A stretch of 64,000 nucleotides of DNA from Antarctobacter albus. Lineage in GTDB: Bacteria; Pseudomonadota; Alphaproteobacteria; Rhodobacterales; Rhodobacteraceae. The translations under genes and the position numbers were made by a program. Under the pieces are notes generated by a model. That model did no database searches. It had not been told where the DNA came from and worked only from the letters and a program-made list of their open reading frames with translations. The DNA is taken from the NCBI RefSeq assembly GCF_900101505.1, contig NZ_FMZI01000006.1:274466-338465 (forward strand). Reading direction: 5' to 3'. Shown here in pieces: positions 8,249 through 17,507 of this stretch. The first letter of the stretch is position 1; each line of letters begins with the position of its first letter.

Positions 8249-9661
8249 ATGAACATGATGGACAGCCCGAAATTCCGGCGCAAACGCACATCCGCCACGG
8301 GATCGGCACGCCCCGTGTCCGAACCGCCTGACCCCGTGCGCCCGCTGGACGAGACCGCGCGCGAGGCCGCCCGCAAACGCGACGCGGCCGCAGAACAGGC
8401 CCGGTCAGAGGCAGAGGCCCACCGCATTGCCGAGGCCGCAGACAAGGCGAAGGCCCGCGAAAAGGCGCAGGAAAAACTCCGCCGCCGCGCAGAACTCGAA
8501 GAACTTGCGCGCGCCGAGGCGCTGCGCCGCGTCATGGCCGCCCGCGCCCGGCGCGAAGCCGAGGCCCGCGAAGCCGCCGAACGCGCAGAGGCCGAGGCCG
8601 CATTGCAGGCCGAGAAACAGGCCGAAGAACGCCGCATCGAGGCCGAGCGCGCGGACGAGGAACGCGCCGCAGAGGCCCGGCGGAAAGCCGCGGAAGAAAA
8701 GGCCGAGGCCGAACGCCTTGCCGAAGAGGAAAAACGAGCCGAACAGGTGCGCCTGGCCGAGGCCAGGACCGCCGAAGACGCCGCGCGCCGCGCTGAGGAA
8801 GAGCGCCTTGCACGGGAGCGCGCCGAAGCAACCGAGACCGTACCCCCGCTGGCACTGACGGGCATGGTCCCGGTGACGGAGCAACCGGCCAGCACGCCCG
8901 CCTCTGCCCGGGCGCCACAAGAACCGGACCCGGTAGACAGTGCCTGGGCCAGACTGTCGGAAATGACCGTCGACAAGGGGCATCTGGACCGGAACCGCAT
9001 CATCACCGCCAGCCGCGATGATCCCGCCCATGCGGCCTTTGACGTGCTGCGCACCCGGCTTTTGCAGGCCCTGCACGAGAACGGCTGGCGCCGCGTCGCG
9101 ATCACCTCTCCGGGCAAGGAATGCGGCAAGACCTTCACCGCCGCCAACCTGGCCATCAGCCTGTCACGACAGGAAAACTGCCGGACCTTGCTGCTGGACC
9201 TCGACATGCGCCGGCCCAGCCTGCACAGGATCCTGGGCGTCTCGGACCCCGGCTCTCTGGGTGACATGCTGCGCGGCATGACAGCGCCGGGCGATCACCT
9301 GTTGCGGATGGGGCGCAACCCGGTCAACGCCGGGCGCAACATCGCCTTCGGTCTCAACGGCCGGCCCGAAGCCTATGCCTCGGAACTGCTGCAGGACCCG
9401 CGTGCCGAGAGCTGCCTGCAGCGGATCGAGGACGAATTCGACCCCGACGTCGTGTTGATCGACCTGCCCCCGGCCCTTTCCTACGACGACGTGATCGCGG
9501 CGCGGCCCCTGTTCGATGGTGTTCTGCTGGTGATCGGCGGCGGAATGACGACGGAAAAGGAAATCGCCGAGGTCGAACGGCGCCTGGGCGATGGCACTCC
9601 GATCCTGGGGATGATCCTCAACAAGGCCGAAGGCACCGAACTCGACCGTTACAGTTATTGA
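8249..9661 (+). CDS. Tyrosine-autokinase-like (BY-kinase/CpsD) ATPase with long helical N-terminus
   Basis: This 470-residue protein has an Ala/Glu/Arg-rich, almost uninterrupted predicted coiled coil (about 33-195), a linker, then a P-loop ATPase of the Wzc/CpsD type: Walker A region SPGKECGKT (287-295), Walker A' LLLDLDMRRPS (314-324) and Walker B VVLIDLP (401-407). The protein ends in RYSY, giving two terminal tyrosines instead of a long Tyr cluster. There is no membrane segment. The ATG at 8249 has GGAG 8 bases upstream; two more ATGs follow within 10 bases. Known relatives control polysaccharide chain length with a Wzz partner, here encoded convergently at 9745-11073. Kinase activity is inferred only. 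Confidence 0.85.
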   Translation: MNMMDSPKFRRKRTSATGSARPVSEPPDPVRPLDETAREAARKRDAAAEQARSEAEAHRIAEAADKAKAREKAQEKLRRRAELEELARAEALRRVMAARARREAEAREAAERAEAEAALQAEKQAEERRIEAERADEERAAEARRKAAEEKAEAERLAEEEKRAEQVRLAEARTAEDAARRAEEERLARERAEATETVPPLALTGMVPVTEQPASTPASARAPQEPDPVDSAWARLSEMTVDKGHLDRNRIITASRDDPAHAAFDVLRTRLLQALHENGWRRVAITSPGKECGKTFTAANLAISLSRQENCRTLLLDLDMRRPSLHRILGVSDPGSLGDMLRGMTAPGDHLLRMGRNPVNAGRNIAFGLNGRPEAYASELLQDPRAESCLQRIEDEFDPDVVLIDLPPALSYDDVIAARPLFDGVLLVIGGGMTTEKEIAEVERRLGDGTPILGMILNKAEGTELDRYSY

Positions 9662-9685
9662 GGCCGGGCGCCCCCGTGCCCGGCC
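9662..9685. terminator. Hairpin between convergent kinase-like and Wzz genes
   Basis: A perfect 8-bp GC stem (GGCCGGGC / GCCCGGCC) with an 8-base loop directly follows the kinase-like gene's stop. No T tract follows, so it may need Rho or simply insulate the two convergent genes. Confidence 0.5.
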
Positions 9686-9744
9686 CACAAGCACGCTCTC
9701 CAGCTGCAGGGCAAGCGCACCCGTACCTCTGTTATGTCTCGCGA

Positions 9745-11073
9745 CTAGCCTCGGATCGCCCGTGGCAGGAACCGTTCGGTGAACTCTGCCAGCACCGGTG
9801 ACCGATCCCAGAGCAGTTTCAGGCCCAGGCCGAGGATCGCGAAGATCGCCAGCAGTTTGCCAAGCAGTTTCAACCCGCCGCTTCGGCGGTCCTGCCGGGT
9901 CGTCACCACCGGGATCGCGACCACCGGCTGAATGCCCAGCGCCCGCTCCATCTGGGCCGCGCTGCGGATCACCGGGTTCATCGTCTCGATCAGGAAGGCC
10001 AGGCCAAGCGCCGCTATCAGGCTGGCCACACCGCCCATCATGGCCAGCTTCTTACGGCTGCGCGACACCGGGTATTCCGGGACAAGCGCGGTTTCCAGGA
10101 CCTCGAAACGGTCCGTGGCCTTGCGATCCTCCAGCAATTGCCCTAGCTCGGCCTCGGCCTTGCGCCGGGTGATCACGCCGTATTGTTCCTGCAGGCGGGT
10201 CATCTCGCGGTCCAACCGGTTCAGCTCGCGCTCGACCTCGGGCGCGCCCTCGATCTGGGCCTCGATCTGGGTGATCCGCGCCGCGATCAGGGCCTTCTGT
10301 TCCTGCAGGGCGGCGATCTGGCGTTCACGCACCTCGTCCCGGGTCCGGTCGCTGGAGGTCTGCATCGTCAGGATCTGCTGATCCAGTTCCAGGTCCGTGT
10401 CCCGCAGGCTGCCCAACTGCGACCGCAGGTCGACAACACCCGTGGGCAGTTGCTCGGCATTCAAGCGCTTGAACTCGGCGATCTCCGCTTCCAGCACGTC
10501 GATCTCGGCGCCCACGCGCGTCTCTTCGGCGACGAAGAAATCCAGCGTGTCGCGGGCGCGGCTTGCGCTTCGGTCGCGCGACTGGTCGATCACCGACTGC
10601 ATCAGCTCGTTCGCCACGTCCGCCGCCTTTTGCGCGTCATCCATCTGGACGGAAATCATCAGCCCCGAGGGCGCGTTGCCACCGGGCGCAAAACTTTGCG
10701 CCTGGCCGAGAAGCTGTTGAATACGCACCGAATCCCGCAGTCGACCAACACGTTCGCTCATGGTCATGGTGGGGTCGGCACTGAAAAGGGCGTGTTTTTC
10801 CATGATCCGCACCAGGTTGTCCCGTGCCATCAGGCGCTGTTCGATCAGTCGGACCCGACGAGCGGCGTCATTGGTCGCGGCCAGCGCCCCGGCCAGCTGA
10901 TCGGGCACCTGGGCATCCTCGATCTGGACAACCGCCGTCGCCTCGAACACCTTGGTCTGCCCCATCGCGTAATACAACGAGGCAAGGCAGCCCAGGAACG
11001 TGACCACCAGGATCAACAGGGCGCGACGTTTGAGGGCGGCGAAAACTTCGCCGATGGACTGGAACTGACTCAT
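9745..11073 (-). CDS. Wzz/GumC-type polysaccharide chain-length determinant
   Basis: This 442-residue inner-membrane protein starts with a Wzz domain and membrane helix (about 17-37), followed by a long periplasmic helical region (about 150-330, Gln/Glu/Arg rich) and a second hydrophobic segment (about 352-375) after the family's PxxPxxP-like VPEYPVSRSRKK. A third hydrophobic stretch (about 405-425) near the C-terminus is unusual. It lacks the cytoplasmic kinase domain found fused in ExoP/Wzc, which fits the separate ATPase gene at 8249. The ATG at 11073 has GGGAG upstream. It probably sets polymer length and links to export. A copy of the locus-wide motif lies 205 bp upstream. Confidence 0.9.
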   Translation of the reverse strand: MSQFQSIGEVFAALKRRALLILVVTFLGCLASLYYAMGQTKVFEATAVVQIEDAQVPDQLAGALAATNDAARRVRLIEQRLMARDNLVRIMEKHALFSADPTMTMSERVGRLRDSVRIQQLLGQAQSFAPGGNAPSGLMISVQMDDAQKAADVANELMQSVIDQSRDRSASRARDTLDFFVAEETRVGAEIDVLEAEIAEFKRLNAEQLPTGVVDLRSQLGSLRDTDLELDQQILTMQTSSDRTRDEVRERQIAALQEQKALIAARITQIEAQIEGAPEVERELNRLDREMTRLQEQYGVITRRKAEAELGQLLEDRKATDRFEVLETALVPEYPVSRSRKKLAMMGGVASLIAALGLAFLIETMNPVIRSAAQMERALGIQPVVAIPVVTTRQDRRSGGLKLLGKLLAIFAILGLGLKLLWDRSPVLAEFTERFLPRAIRG

Positions 11074-11277
11074 TTCAACACTCCCGCAAAACCGCCCCCG
11101 GTGCGGAGACGACACGGACCGGGCGTGCCCCGAACGCGCCATCTTCAGGTCCCAATCTAGCAAATCTGCCTAAATTTCGCCACGACTTGGCTAAGGAAAA
11201 GCCGGAAACAATGCGTGTCGCGTCTGCGAACCAGCGCCATGTTTCCGCCTTATTTCCAGCTGGATACAGGTAAACAG

Positions 11278-11293
11278 CGGGTAATTGCGGCAA
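11278..11293 (-). promoter_or_regulatory. Shared EPS-locus motif, copy 2
   Basis: The minus strand, which is the wzz strand, reads TTGCCGCAATTACCCG. It lies 205 bp before the wzz start in the gap between the PPTase stop and wzz. It matches the copies at 1521 and 24014 in sequence and relative orientation. Confidence 0.45.
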
Positions 11294-11308
11294 CTTTGTG
11301 TTCTGGGT

Positions 11309-11977
11309 TCAGGAAATGTCCGCCGGGACGGCGCTCAGAGACAGGATCAAACCGTTCCCGACCACCTGGCGCAGGGGCAGATCCCACCGCGATTCGGGCG
11401 GAATTGAGGCAACTTCGGGATGATCGGTAAACCGGGCGCAGCCCTGCCCCAGGTCAACCTGAAGCCCGTGAAAGCCAAAGACCTGCCCCGCCAGCGGGTA
11501 ATGCGCCTTGTAGGCGGCCTCCTTGGCGGAAAACAGGCGCTTGGCACGGGCAGCCCGGGCCCCTGCGGGCAAAAGCCCAAGCTCTTCGGGCAGACAGATC
11601 TCGGGGATCAGGTCCTCGGCCAGCGGGTCATCCCCTTCGACGTCGATGCCAAGGCTTCGATAGTCTGCATCCCGCGCGACCACGCCCAGACAAACCCCCT
11701 CGGCATGGCTGATACTGCCGACCAGCCCCTTGGGCCAAACCGGCGCGCGGTCGGCGCCCATCGGGATCGCCGCATCTGCCAAACCCAACTGCGCCATCGC
11801 GCGGCGGGCGGCAAGGCGACCGGCGGCAAACTCTGCGCGCCGCTCCGGGCGGGCGCGGGCGATGGCCGCCGCCTCTGCCGGATAAAGTTCCCCCTCTCCG
11901 GGGACCGCCACACCCCAGCCCACACCCCGCAAAGAGCCGATCTGGCGAACCAGGTCTTCCAGATGGGCTGCCGGCAC
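11309..11977 (-). CDS. 4'-phosphopantetheinyl transferase (EntD/Sfp superfamily)
   Basis: This 222-residue protein has the PPTase motifs: FAAGRLAARRA (about 50-60), a GSISH core (about 87-91), GIDVE with the Mg-binding acid (about 110-114) and FSAKEAAYK (about 149-157). The enzyme moves the phosphopantetheine arm of CoA to the serine of carrier domains. It is the last gene of the PKS-GT2-NRPS operon, 5 bp after the NRPS stop, with a GTG start. Its obvious targets are Ser1414 of the NRPS and Ser1810 of the PKS. Having a dedicated PPTase makes the pathway self-contained. Confidence 0.93.
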   Translation of the reverse strand: MPAAHLEDLVRQIGSLRGVGWGVAVPGEGELYPAEAAAIARARPERRAEFAAGRLAARRAMAQLGLADAAIPMGADRAPVWPKGLVGSISHAEGVCLGVVARDADYRSLGIDVEGDDPLAEDLIPEICLPEELGLLPAGARAARAKRLFSAKEAAYKAHYPLAGQVFGFHGLQVDLGQGCARFTDHPEVASIPPESRWDLPLRQVVGNGLILSLSAVPADIS

Positions 11978-11982
11978 GGTTT

Positions 11983-14900
11983 TCAGGCCCGGCGCCGGGC
12001 GCGCATCTCACGCCGCCGCGCCATCGCCTCGCTTCGGGATTGCGCCCGGTCGGGGGTGGCAGCGGGTGCCGGGTCAGGTTTGGGCGCAACAGGCGCCGCA
12101 GGCGCGCGCACCATCCCGTCGGCCAACCCGGCCACCCGCGCCGCAAGATCCGCCAGAACCGGAAAGCGGAAGATGTCGGTGATCGACAGTTTCGCGGCCC
12201 CCAGTTCCTCGCGGATCGCCCGATGCGCCTGCACTGCCAGCAATGAATGCCCGCCGAGGTCAAAGAAATTGTCCCGGCCAGAGGCCACAACCCCCAGCGT
12301 GCGCTGCCATATGGCGGCAATCGCGGCCTCGACCTGGGCGGCATCGCCCCCGGTCGCGGGGACCACCGGGGCAACCGGCGCGGGCGCCGGTTTCGCCGCG
12401 ACGGCCTGCGGCTTGGGCAGCGCCTTGCGGTCGACCTTTTTGTTGGGGGTCAGCGGGAAGGCATCGAGATGCACGAAGCGCCCCGGCACCATGATGGCGG
12501 GCAGGTCGCGCGCCATCGCGGCCTTGACCGCGGCCTCGTCCTTGGCCGCGCCGGTGTAATAGCCCACCAGTCGCACGTCGCCCGGCACATCCTCGCGCGC
12601 AAGGACCGCGCCCTGCGTGACCCCGGCGATGGCCTCGAGGCAGGCCTCGATCTCGCCCAGCTCGATCCGGTGGCCGCGCAGTTTGACCTGGTGATCCACC
12701 CGACCGACAAAGTCGATCCGTCCATCCGCACGCCGCCGCACCAGATCACCGGTGCGGTACATGCGCCCGCCGTGAAACGGGTTCTCGACAAACCGCTCTG
12801 CCGTTAGGTCGGCACGGTTCCAATAGCCGCGCGTCACACCCTCTCCACCGATCCACAGCTCGCCTTCCTGCCCGACGCCCACCGGGGCGCGGTCCTCGTC
12901 GAGGACGTAAAGCTGTTGATTGGCCAGCGGCAGGCCGATGTTGACCACCGCCTCTCCCGGTTCGGCGCGCGTGCAGGAGGACCAGATCGTCGTTTCCGTT
13001 GGCCCGTACATATTTGTAACGGTCGCCTGCGTGATCTGGGCAAACTCCTGCACAAGAGCACCGGGCAGAGGCTCTCCACCGAGGTATACATGTTGTACAC
13101 TCTTGAGGGCAAAGCGCGCCTCGTCGTTCATCGCGATCATCCGGGCCATCGAAGGCGTGCATTGCAGATGCGTCACCCCGTGCCGCACGATCTGCGCGGC
13201 GATCGAGAAATCGTCCGGCGCCAGGTCCGTCGCACCGCCGCTTTGCGCAACGACCTGCGCCAGCGGCTTCAGCCCTTCCAGCACCGTCTCACGGTCGATG
13301 CCATAATCGATCAGGCAGGCGATTTCCGTGACGCCGATGGCCTGCACTTCCTCGGTGCGCTTCAGGGCGTCCTCGACCGTGCCGAACAGCCCGCTGTCGT
13401 TGAAATACCGCTCAAAGGCAAAGTCCAGGATCGCGTCCAGTTCCTCGGGCTCCAGCCCGTCCAGTTGCAGGTCAAAGGCGTTAGACACGCCCTCGGGCCG
13501 CTTGAAGGCCGGGAAGGCCCAGGCGTATTGCTTGATGAGACCGGCGGCGGAGCGCAGGTAATCCTTCATCGGTTCGCGCGCGATCTCGCGGGCATGGTCG
13601 CGGCTGTCGCTGAGAAAGCTGTGCAGCATCAGCGTGACCTTGAAGTCCGCCGGATCGTGCCCCGCCGCGCGCAGCGCCGCGTGGTACAGCTTGATCTTTT
13701 CACCGACCTCTTCGACCGACTGGCCCAGAAGATGCGTCAGCACGTTGCAGCCCGCCGCCCCGGCCTCTTGCCAGGTTTTCGGATTGCCGGCGGTCGTTAC
13801 CCAGACCGGCAGTTCCTTCGACACCGGGCGCGGCTGGGTCACGACCTCGTGGATCGAACCATCCTTGCGCGGAAACCCCACGGCCTCGCCGCGCCACAGC
13901 TTTCGCACGGTCTCAAGGTCGCGCATCATGGCGGGCTTGTTTTCGGGCGGGGTATTCTCGGGGCGCAGCACAAAATCGTCGGGCTGCCAGCCAGAGGCAA
14001 TCGCCATCCCCGCGCGCCCGTTGGTGAGGTTGTCGATCACCGCCCATTCCTCGGCGATCCGCGCGGGATGGTGCAGGGGCGCCACGACCGATCCGGCGCG
14101 CACGCCGATGTTTCTGGTCACACCGGCAACGGCGGCGCCGGTCACGCTGGGGTTCGGGTAGGGGCCGCCGAAGGCATGGAAATGCCGTTCCGGCGTCCAG
14201 ACGGCGACAAAGCCGTTCTCATCGGCAAACTTCGCGCCGTCGAGCAGGAGCGCATATTTGTCCCGCCCGGCGCCATCGTCGTTGCCCCAGTAGTACAGGG
14301 AGAACTCCATGCCCTTGCCACGCGGCATCGGTCCCTTGGAAATCAGCGCCCGGTCCTCGTCGCCCGTCAGCACAACGGTCAGGCCGCGCGCGGTGGTCCA
14401 GAACAGCTCCAGCACGGATATGTCGAAGGACAGCGAAGTGACGGCAAGCCATGTCCCGTTGTCCTGCGGGATATGGGCGTCCATCCCTGTATAAAAGTTG
14501 CATACATTGCGATGCTCGACCATCACCCCCTTGGGCTTGCCGGTCGATCCGCTGGTGTAGATCAGGTAGGCAAGATCCTCTGGCCCGCTGGTGTCGGGCA
14601 GGTTTTCGACCGGCTGCGCGGCCAGGCGTGGCTCGGCGTCCAGTACCAGAAGCTGCGCATCATGACGCGGCAGGCAGGGGTCCACCGCGGCCTGCGTGAC
14701 GATCACCTGCGCGCCGCTGTCCTCAACGAAATGTTGCAGGCGGTCCGCCGGATAGGACGGGTCCATCGGCAGGTAGGCGCCACCGGCCTTGAGGATCGCC
14801 AGCGCGCCCACCATCAGGTCGATCGAGCGGCGGCAGCAGAGGCCGACGATCTGACCCGGCACCACGCCCATCTCGCGCAGCAGGTGCGCGGCCCGGTTGG

Positions 14901-16485
14901 CGTGGGCGTTCAGATCGGCATAGGTGAGTTTCTGGTCCTCGAAGATCAACGCGACGGCATCGGGCGTTTTCGCTGCCTGATCCTCGAAGGCGCGGTGCAT
15001 GGTCAGGTTGCGGGCATGGTTGGTTGCCGTGGCGTTCCATTGGTTCAGCACCAGGTCGCGTTCCGCCCCGGGCAGGCCCACGCCGGAGAATTCCAGCCGC
15101 GCCGCCAGCAGGTCCGCCTGTGCGGGCGGCAGGCGCCCGGAATCGTAGGACAGCACCGGCGCCTCGCCCAGGATCACGGTCATTACCGTGCCCGGCACAT
15201 GGCCCGCGCCATCGACCGCAAGGCCGATCTGCGGCACATCGGGCCAGTTGAGGTCCGGCGCGCGGGCGGGCAGGTCCGTCGCCCAAGGGGTGGGTTTGGA
15301 CACCGATCCCGCGCGCAATGGTGCCCAGGGAGCGACCAGACCGCTGGCGGCCAATGCCTCCAGCGCACCATCGGCCCATGCCAGGTCCACGGTCTCGCGC
15401 CCGCAAAGCACCTGCGCCCAGCGCATGACCTGCGCCACTGCCGCGTCCGGGGCCAAGGTAAGGGCGCGGGTGTCCAGTGCGCTTTCGCCCTCGGTCAGCC
15501 CGCCCAGCTCTGCCGGTTGCAGGTCGGCCAGAACACGGCGCATCACGCCGTCAACGCGCACAACTGGCGTCATGTCGACCGTTGGCACGGTATCCAGCAC
15601 CTCACCGACACCCGCGATCTCTGCCACATCGACCGGCCTGCCGCAGATGCGCGTCAGCCCGGAAAGCACCAGCGCATGTTCGCCGCAGGCCACGGTCAAC
15701 CGGTCGTCCGAAACGTCCAGCACCGTGCCCGGCGCGCCGTGCCCCTCTGTCAGCCGCGCATGACCGATCAGCCAGAGCGCCCCGCGCGCCCGGATCTTGG
15801 CCGCGCAGAGCGGGTTCCAGTAGGGGCCGTGATCCAGCGCCCGCACCAGCCGTTCCAGCTCTACCGCCGGGCGGGTGAAATCCAGCACGCCGTAGCCCTC
15901 GGGCCGGTCGGCCAGGGCGTGATAGCTGCGCTGTGCCAGGTCCTGCGGCACGCGGGTCAGCGCGCCGCTTTCAAGCTGGTCCAGCAGCGCCGGAAACGAT
16001 CCCATCGCCGCTTCGTAGGCCTTGGTGTTCAGGGTCAGCGCCGTATCGCCGGGCCGGATGTCGAATTCCGCCTGCACCAGGATGTCGCCCTCGTCCACGC
16101 CGCCCTCGATCAGGTGCCAGGTGACACCGTGGCGGGTCTCGCCCTCGATCAGCGCCCAGACCGGCGCGTTCAGCCCGGCATGGCGCGGCAGGGGGCCATC
16201 GTGGAAATTGACCGCGCCCCGGGCGGGCAGGGCCAGAACATCATCGGGAATGATCGAGAGATTGGCGATGGAGAGCAGCCAGTCGAACCCACCGCCCAGC
16301 CGTGCCGCGAGACCCGCGCCCGGCGCCTCGACCCGCAGGCCACGCCCTTCGGCCCAGCCCCGCACGTCCGCGTTGTCCGTCACGACCGCCGCGATGGCGT
16401 TGCCCCGGTCCAGCGCCATTTCGGCACATTGCACCAGGAGCGATTCATTGCCCCAAAGAACGCAGGTCATAGCCATCTCGGTCAC
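11983..16485 (-). CDS. NRPS: formyltransferase - adenylation (with inserted luciferase-like monooxygenase) - PCP
   Basis: This 1500-residue protein has these domains: formyltransferase 1-310 (NFHDGPLPRHAG at 93-104, VDEGDIL at 130-136, so the Asn/His/Asp catalytic residues are kept); linker 310-480, possibly a condensation remnant; A domain with YTSGSTGKPKG (643-653), A4 at 687-696, A5 NMYGPTE (1158-1164), YRTGD (1243-1247) and PNKKVDRKAL (1347-1356); a MupA/Atu3671-type FMN-dependent monooxygenase inserted between A4 and A5 (about 720-1080); and PCP with LGGHS, Ser1414. The pocket residues D688 I689 L692 Q1108 Y1134 G1136 M1159 I1167 W1168 K1350 resemble glycine codes. No C or TE domain is present, as expected for a loading module. 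The Ala/Pro then Arg tail is unassigned. The GTG start overlaps the upstream GT2 stop (GTGA). Confidence 0.93.
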   Translation of the reverse strand: MTEMAMTCVLWGNESLLVQCAEMALDRGNAIAAVVTDNADVRGWAEGRGLRVEAPGAGLAARLGGGFDWLLSIANLSIIPDDVLALPARGAVNFHDGPLPRHAGLNAPVWALIEGETRHGVTWHLIEGGVDEGDILVQAEFDIRPGDTALTLNTKAYEAAMGSFPALLDQLESGALTRVPQDLAQRSYHALADRPEGYGVLDFTRPAVELERLVRALDHGPYWNPLCAAKIRARGALWLIGHARLTEGHGAPGTVLDVSDDRLTVACGEHALVLSGLTRICGRPVDVAEIAGVGEVLDTVPTVDMTPVVRVDGVMRRVLADLQPAELGGLTEGESALDTRALTLAPDAAVAQVMRWAQVLCGRETVDLAWADGALEALAASGLVAPWAPLRAGSVSKPTPWATDLPARAPDLNWPDVPQIGLAVDGAGHVPGTVMTVILGEAPVLSYDSGRLPPAQADLLAARLEFSGVGLPGAERDLVLNQWNATATNHARNLTMHRAFEDQAAKTPDAVALIFEDQKLTYADLNAHANRAAHLLREMGVVPGQIVGLCCRRSIDLMVGALAILKAGGAYLPMDPSYPADRLQHFVEDSGAQVIVTQAAVDPCLPRHDAQLLVLDAEPRLAAQPVENLPDTSGPEDLAYLIYTSGSTGKPKGVMVEHRNVCNFYTGMDAHIPQDNGTWLAVTSLSFDISVLELFWTTARGLTVVLTGDEDRALISKGPMPRGKGMEFSLYYWGNDDGAGRDKYALLLDGAKFADENGFVAVWTPERHFHAFGGPYPNPSVTGAAVAGVTRNIGVRAGSVVAPLHHPARIAEEWAVIDNLTNGRAGMAIASGWQPDDFVLRPENTPPENKPAMMRDLETVRKLWRGEAVGFPRKDGSIHEVVTQPRPVSKELPVWVTTAGNPKTWQEAGAAGCNVLTHLLGQSVEEVGEKIKLYHAALRAAGHDPADFKVTLMLHSFLSDSRDHAREIAREPMKDYLRSAAGLIKQYAWAFPAFKRPEGVSNAFDLQLDGLEPEELDAILDFAFERYFNDSGLFGTVEDALKRTEEVQAIGVTEIACLIDYGIDRETVLEGLKPLAQVVAQSGGATDLAPDDFSIAAQIVRHGVTHLQCTPSMARMIAMNDEARFALKSVQHVYLGGEPLPGALVQEFAQITQATVTNMYGPTETTIWSSCTRAEPGEAVVNIGLPLANQQLYVLDEDRAPVGVGQEGELWIGGEGVTRGYWNRADLTAERFVENPFHGGRMYRTGDLVRRRADGRIDFVGRVDHQVKLRGHRIELGEIEACLEAIAGVTQGAVLAREDVPGDVRLVGYYTGAAKDEAAVKAAMARDLPAIMVPGRFVHLDAFPLTPNKKVDRKALPKPQAVAAKPAPAPVAPVVPATGGDAAQVEAAIAAIWQRTLGVVASGRDNFFDLGGHSLLAVQAHRAIREELGAAKLSITDIFRFPVLADLAARVAGLADGMVRAPAAPVAPKPDPAPAATPDRAQSRSEAMARRREMRARRRA

Positions 16486-17507
16486 TCCGCTTGTGCTTTG
16501 GCCGCAACCCCGACCGGGGGCCGCACGGCCTCGCGCCGCTCCGGCAGGGGCCGGACCAGTGCCTTGGTGTCATGCAGGATCAGGTCGCGCAGGAAATGCG
16601 CCGGATCGGCGGGCGGTTTGCCTTGCACCAGCACCCGCAACCGCCAGAAAGCGCCGCCCAGCGCGTGCATCAGCGTCGCCAGCGCCGCATAGCCGCGCCC
16701 GTGGTTCTTGGAAAAATAGTGCCAGCGGCTGTCCAGCCAGAAGCCGGGGATACGTTGCCATTTCTTCATGCCGGTCGAGACAGAACCGATATGCGCCACC
16801 TCGCTGTCGCGCACGTAATGCGTTTCATACCCGGCGCGGGCGGCGCGCAGGCACAGGTCGGTTTCCTCGAAATACAGGAAAAACGTCTCGTCAAAGAGTC
16901 CGATTTCGTCCAGCACGCCTTGGCGCATCATGATCGACGCCCCGGCCAGCCAGTCCACGCGCCGCGTGGCCCCAGGCACACCGATGGGCACGGATTTCTG
17001 CCGCAAGGCACGGGACACCGGGCCAAAACGCATCGCGCCTTCCAGTTCCGACCAGATCGAAGGAAAACGGAAGGCGGTCACATGCGGCGCGCCGTCCTCG
17101 CCGTGGATATAGCTGCCCGCGAAACCGGCCTCGGGATGGGTTTCGAGGTGGTCGTAGAGGCGGCGGATCGCGTCCGGCGCCGGGAAGGCATCGGAGTTCA
17201 GCAGATAGACGTAATCCGGCGTGCTGCCGTCTCGCATCCCGGCACGGATGCCCAGGTTGTTGCCTGCGCCGAAGCCGCCGTTCACACCCGATTGCAGCAG
17301 CCGGACCGGCGCACCCTGCGCCCAGTCCTCTGTCGCCAACGCCTGTTCGATCCGTTCGAACGATCCGTCGCCGGAGTCGTTGTCCACGACGACCAGTTCC
17401 GCATCCATCCCCTGCATGGCCTGCAGGGCCGCACGGACAGAGCGCAGGGTCATCTCTGCCGTGCGATAGTTCAGCGATACCACCAGGACCCGTGCCATGC
17501 CGCTCAC
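16482..17507 (-). CDS. GT2 family glycosyltransferase inside the PKS/NRPS operon
   Basis: This 341-residue rhamnosyltransferase-like GT-A protein has VVSLNYR near the start, VVVDNDSGDGS (about 39-49), the NGGFGAGNNLGI loop, LLNSDAF as DxD equivalent (about 103) and a YFEETDLC catalytic segment (about 220). It is soluble by sequence. The GTG at 17507 overlaps the PKS stop (GTGA); an ATG three codons later is an alternative. Lying between the PKS and NRPS genes with coupled overlaps on both sides, it probably glycosylates the acyl/peptidyl product or builds the sugar that receives it. That link is inference from gene order. Confidence 0.9.
   Translation of the reverse strand: MSGMARVLVVSLNYRTAEMTLRSVRAALQAMQGMDAELVVVDNDSGDGSFERIEQALATEDWAQGAPVRLLQSGVNGGFGAGNNLGIRAGMRDGSTPDYVYLLNSDAFPAPDAIRRLYDHLETHPEAGFAGSYIHGEDGAPHVTAFRFPSIWSELEGAMRFGPVSRALRQKSVPIGVPGATRRVDWLAGASIMMRQGVLDEIGLFDETFFLYFEETDLCLRAARAGYETHYVRDSEVAHIGSVSTGMKKWQRIPGFWLDSRWHYFSKNHGRGYAALATLMHALGGAFWRLRVLVQGKPPADPAHFLRDLILHDTKALVRPLPERREAVRPPVGVAAKAQAE

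Noticed and set aside
13200..14310. Possible assembly join or gene fusion error in the NRPS because a luciferase-like enzyme sits inside the A domain
   Set aside because: The frame is continuous, the A-domain motifs resume in order on the far side, and this insertion is known from MupA/Atu3671-type and MtaG-type proteins.
12916..16692. A 1258-codon open frame on the plus strand opposite the NRPS
   Set aside because: It is rich in Arg, Gly, His and Gln with no domain, lacks a ribosome site and mirrors the high-GC third positions of the real gene.
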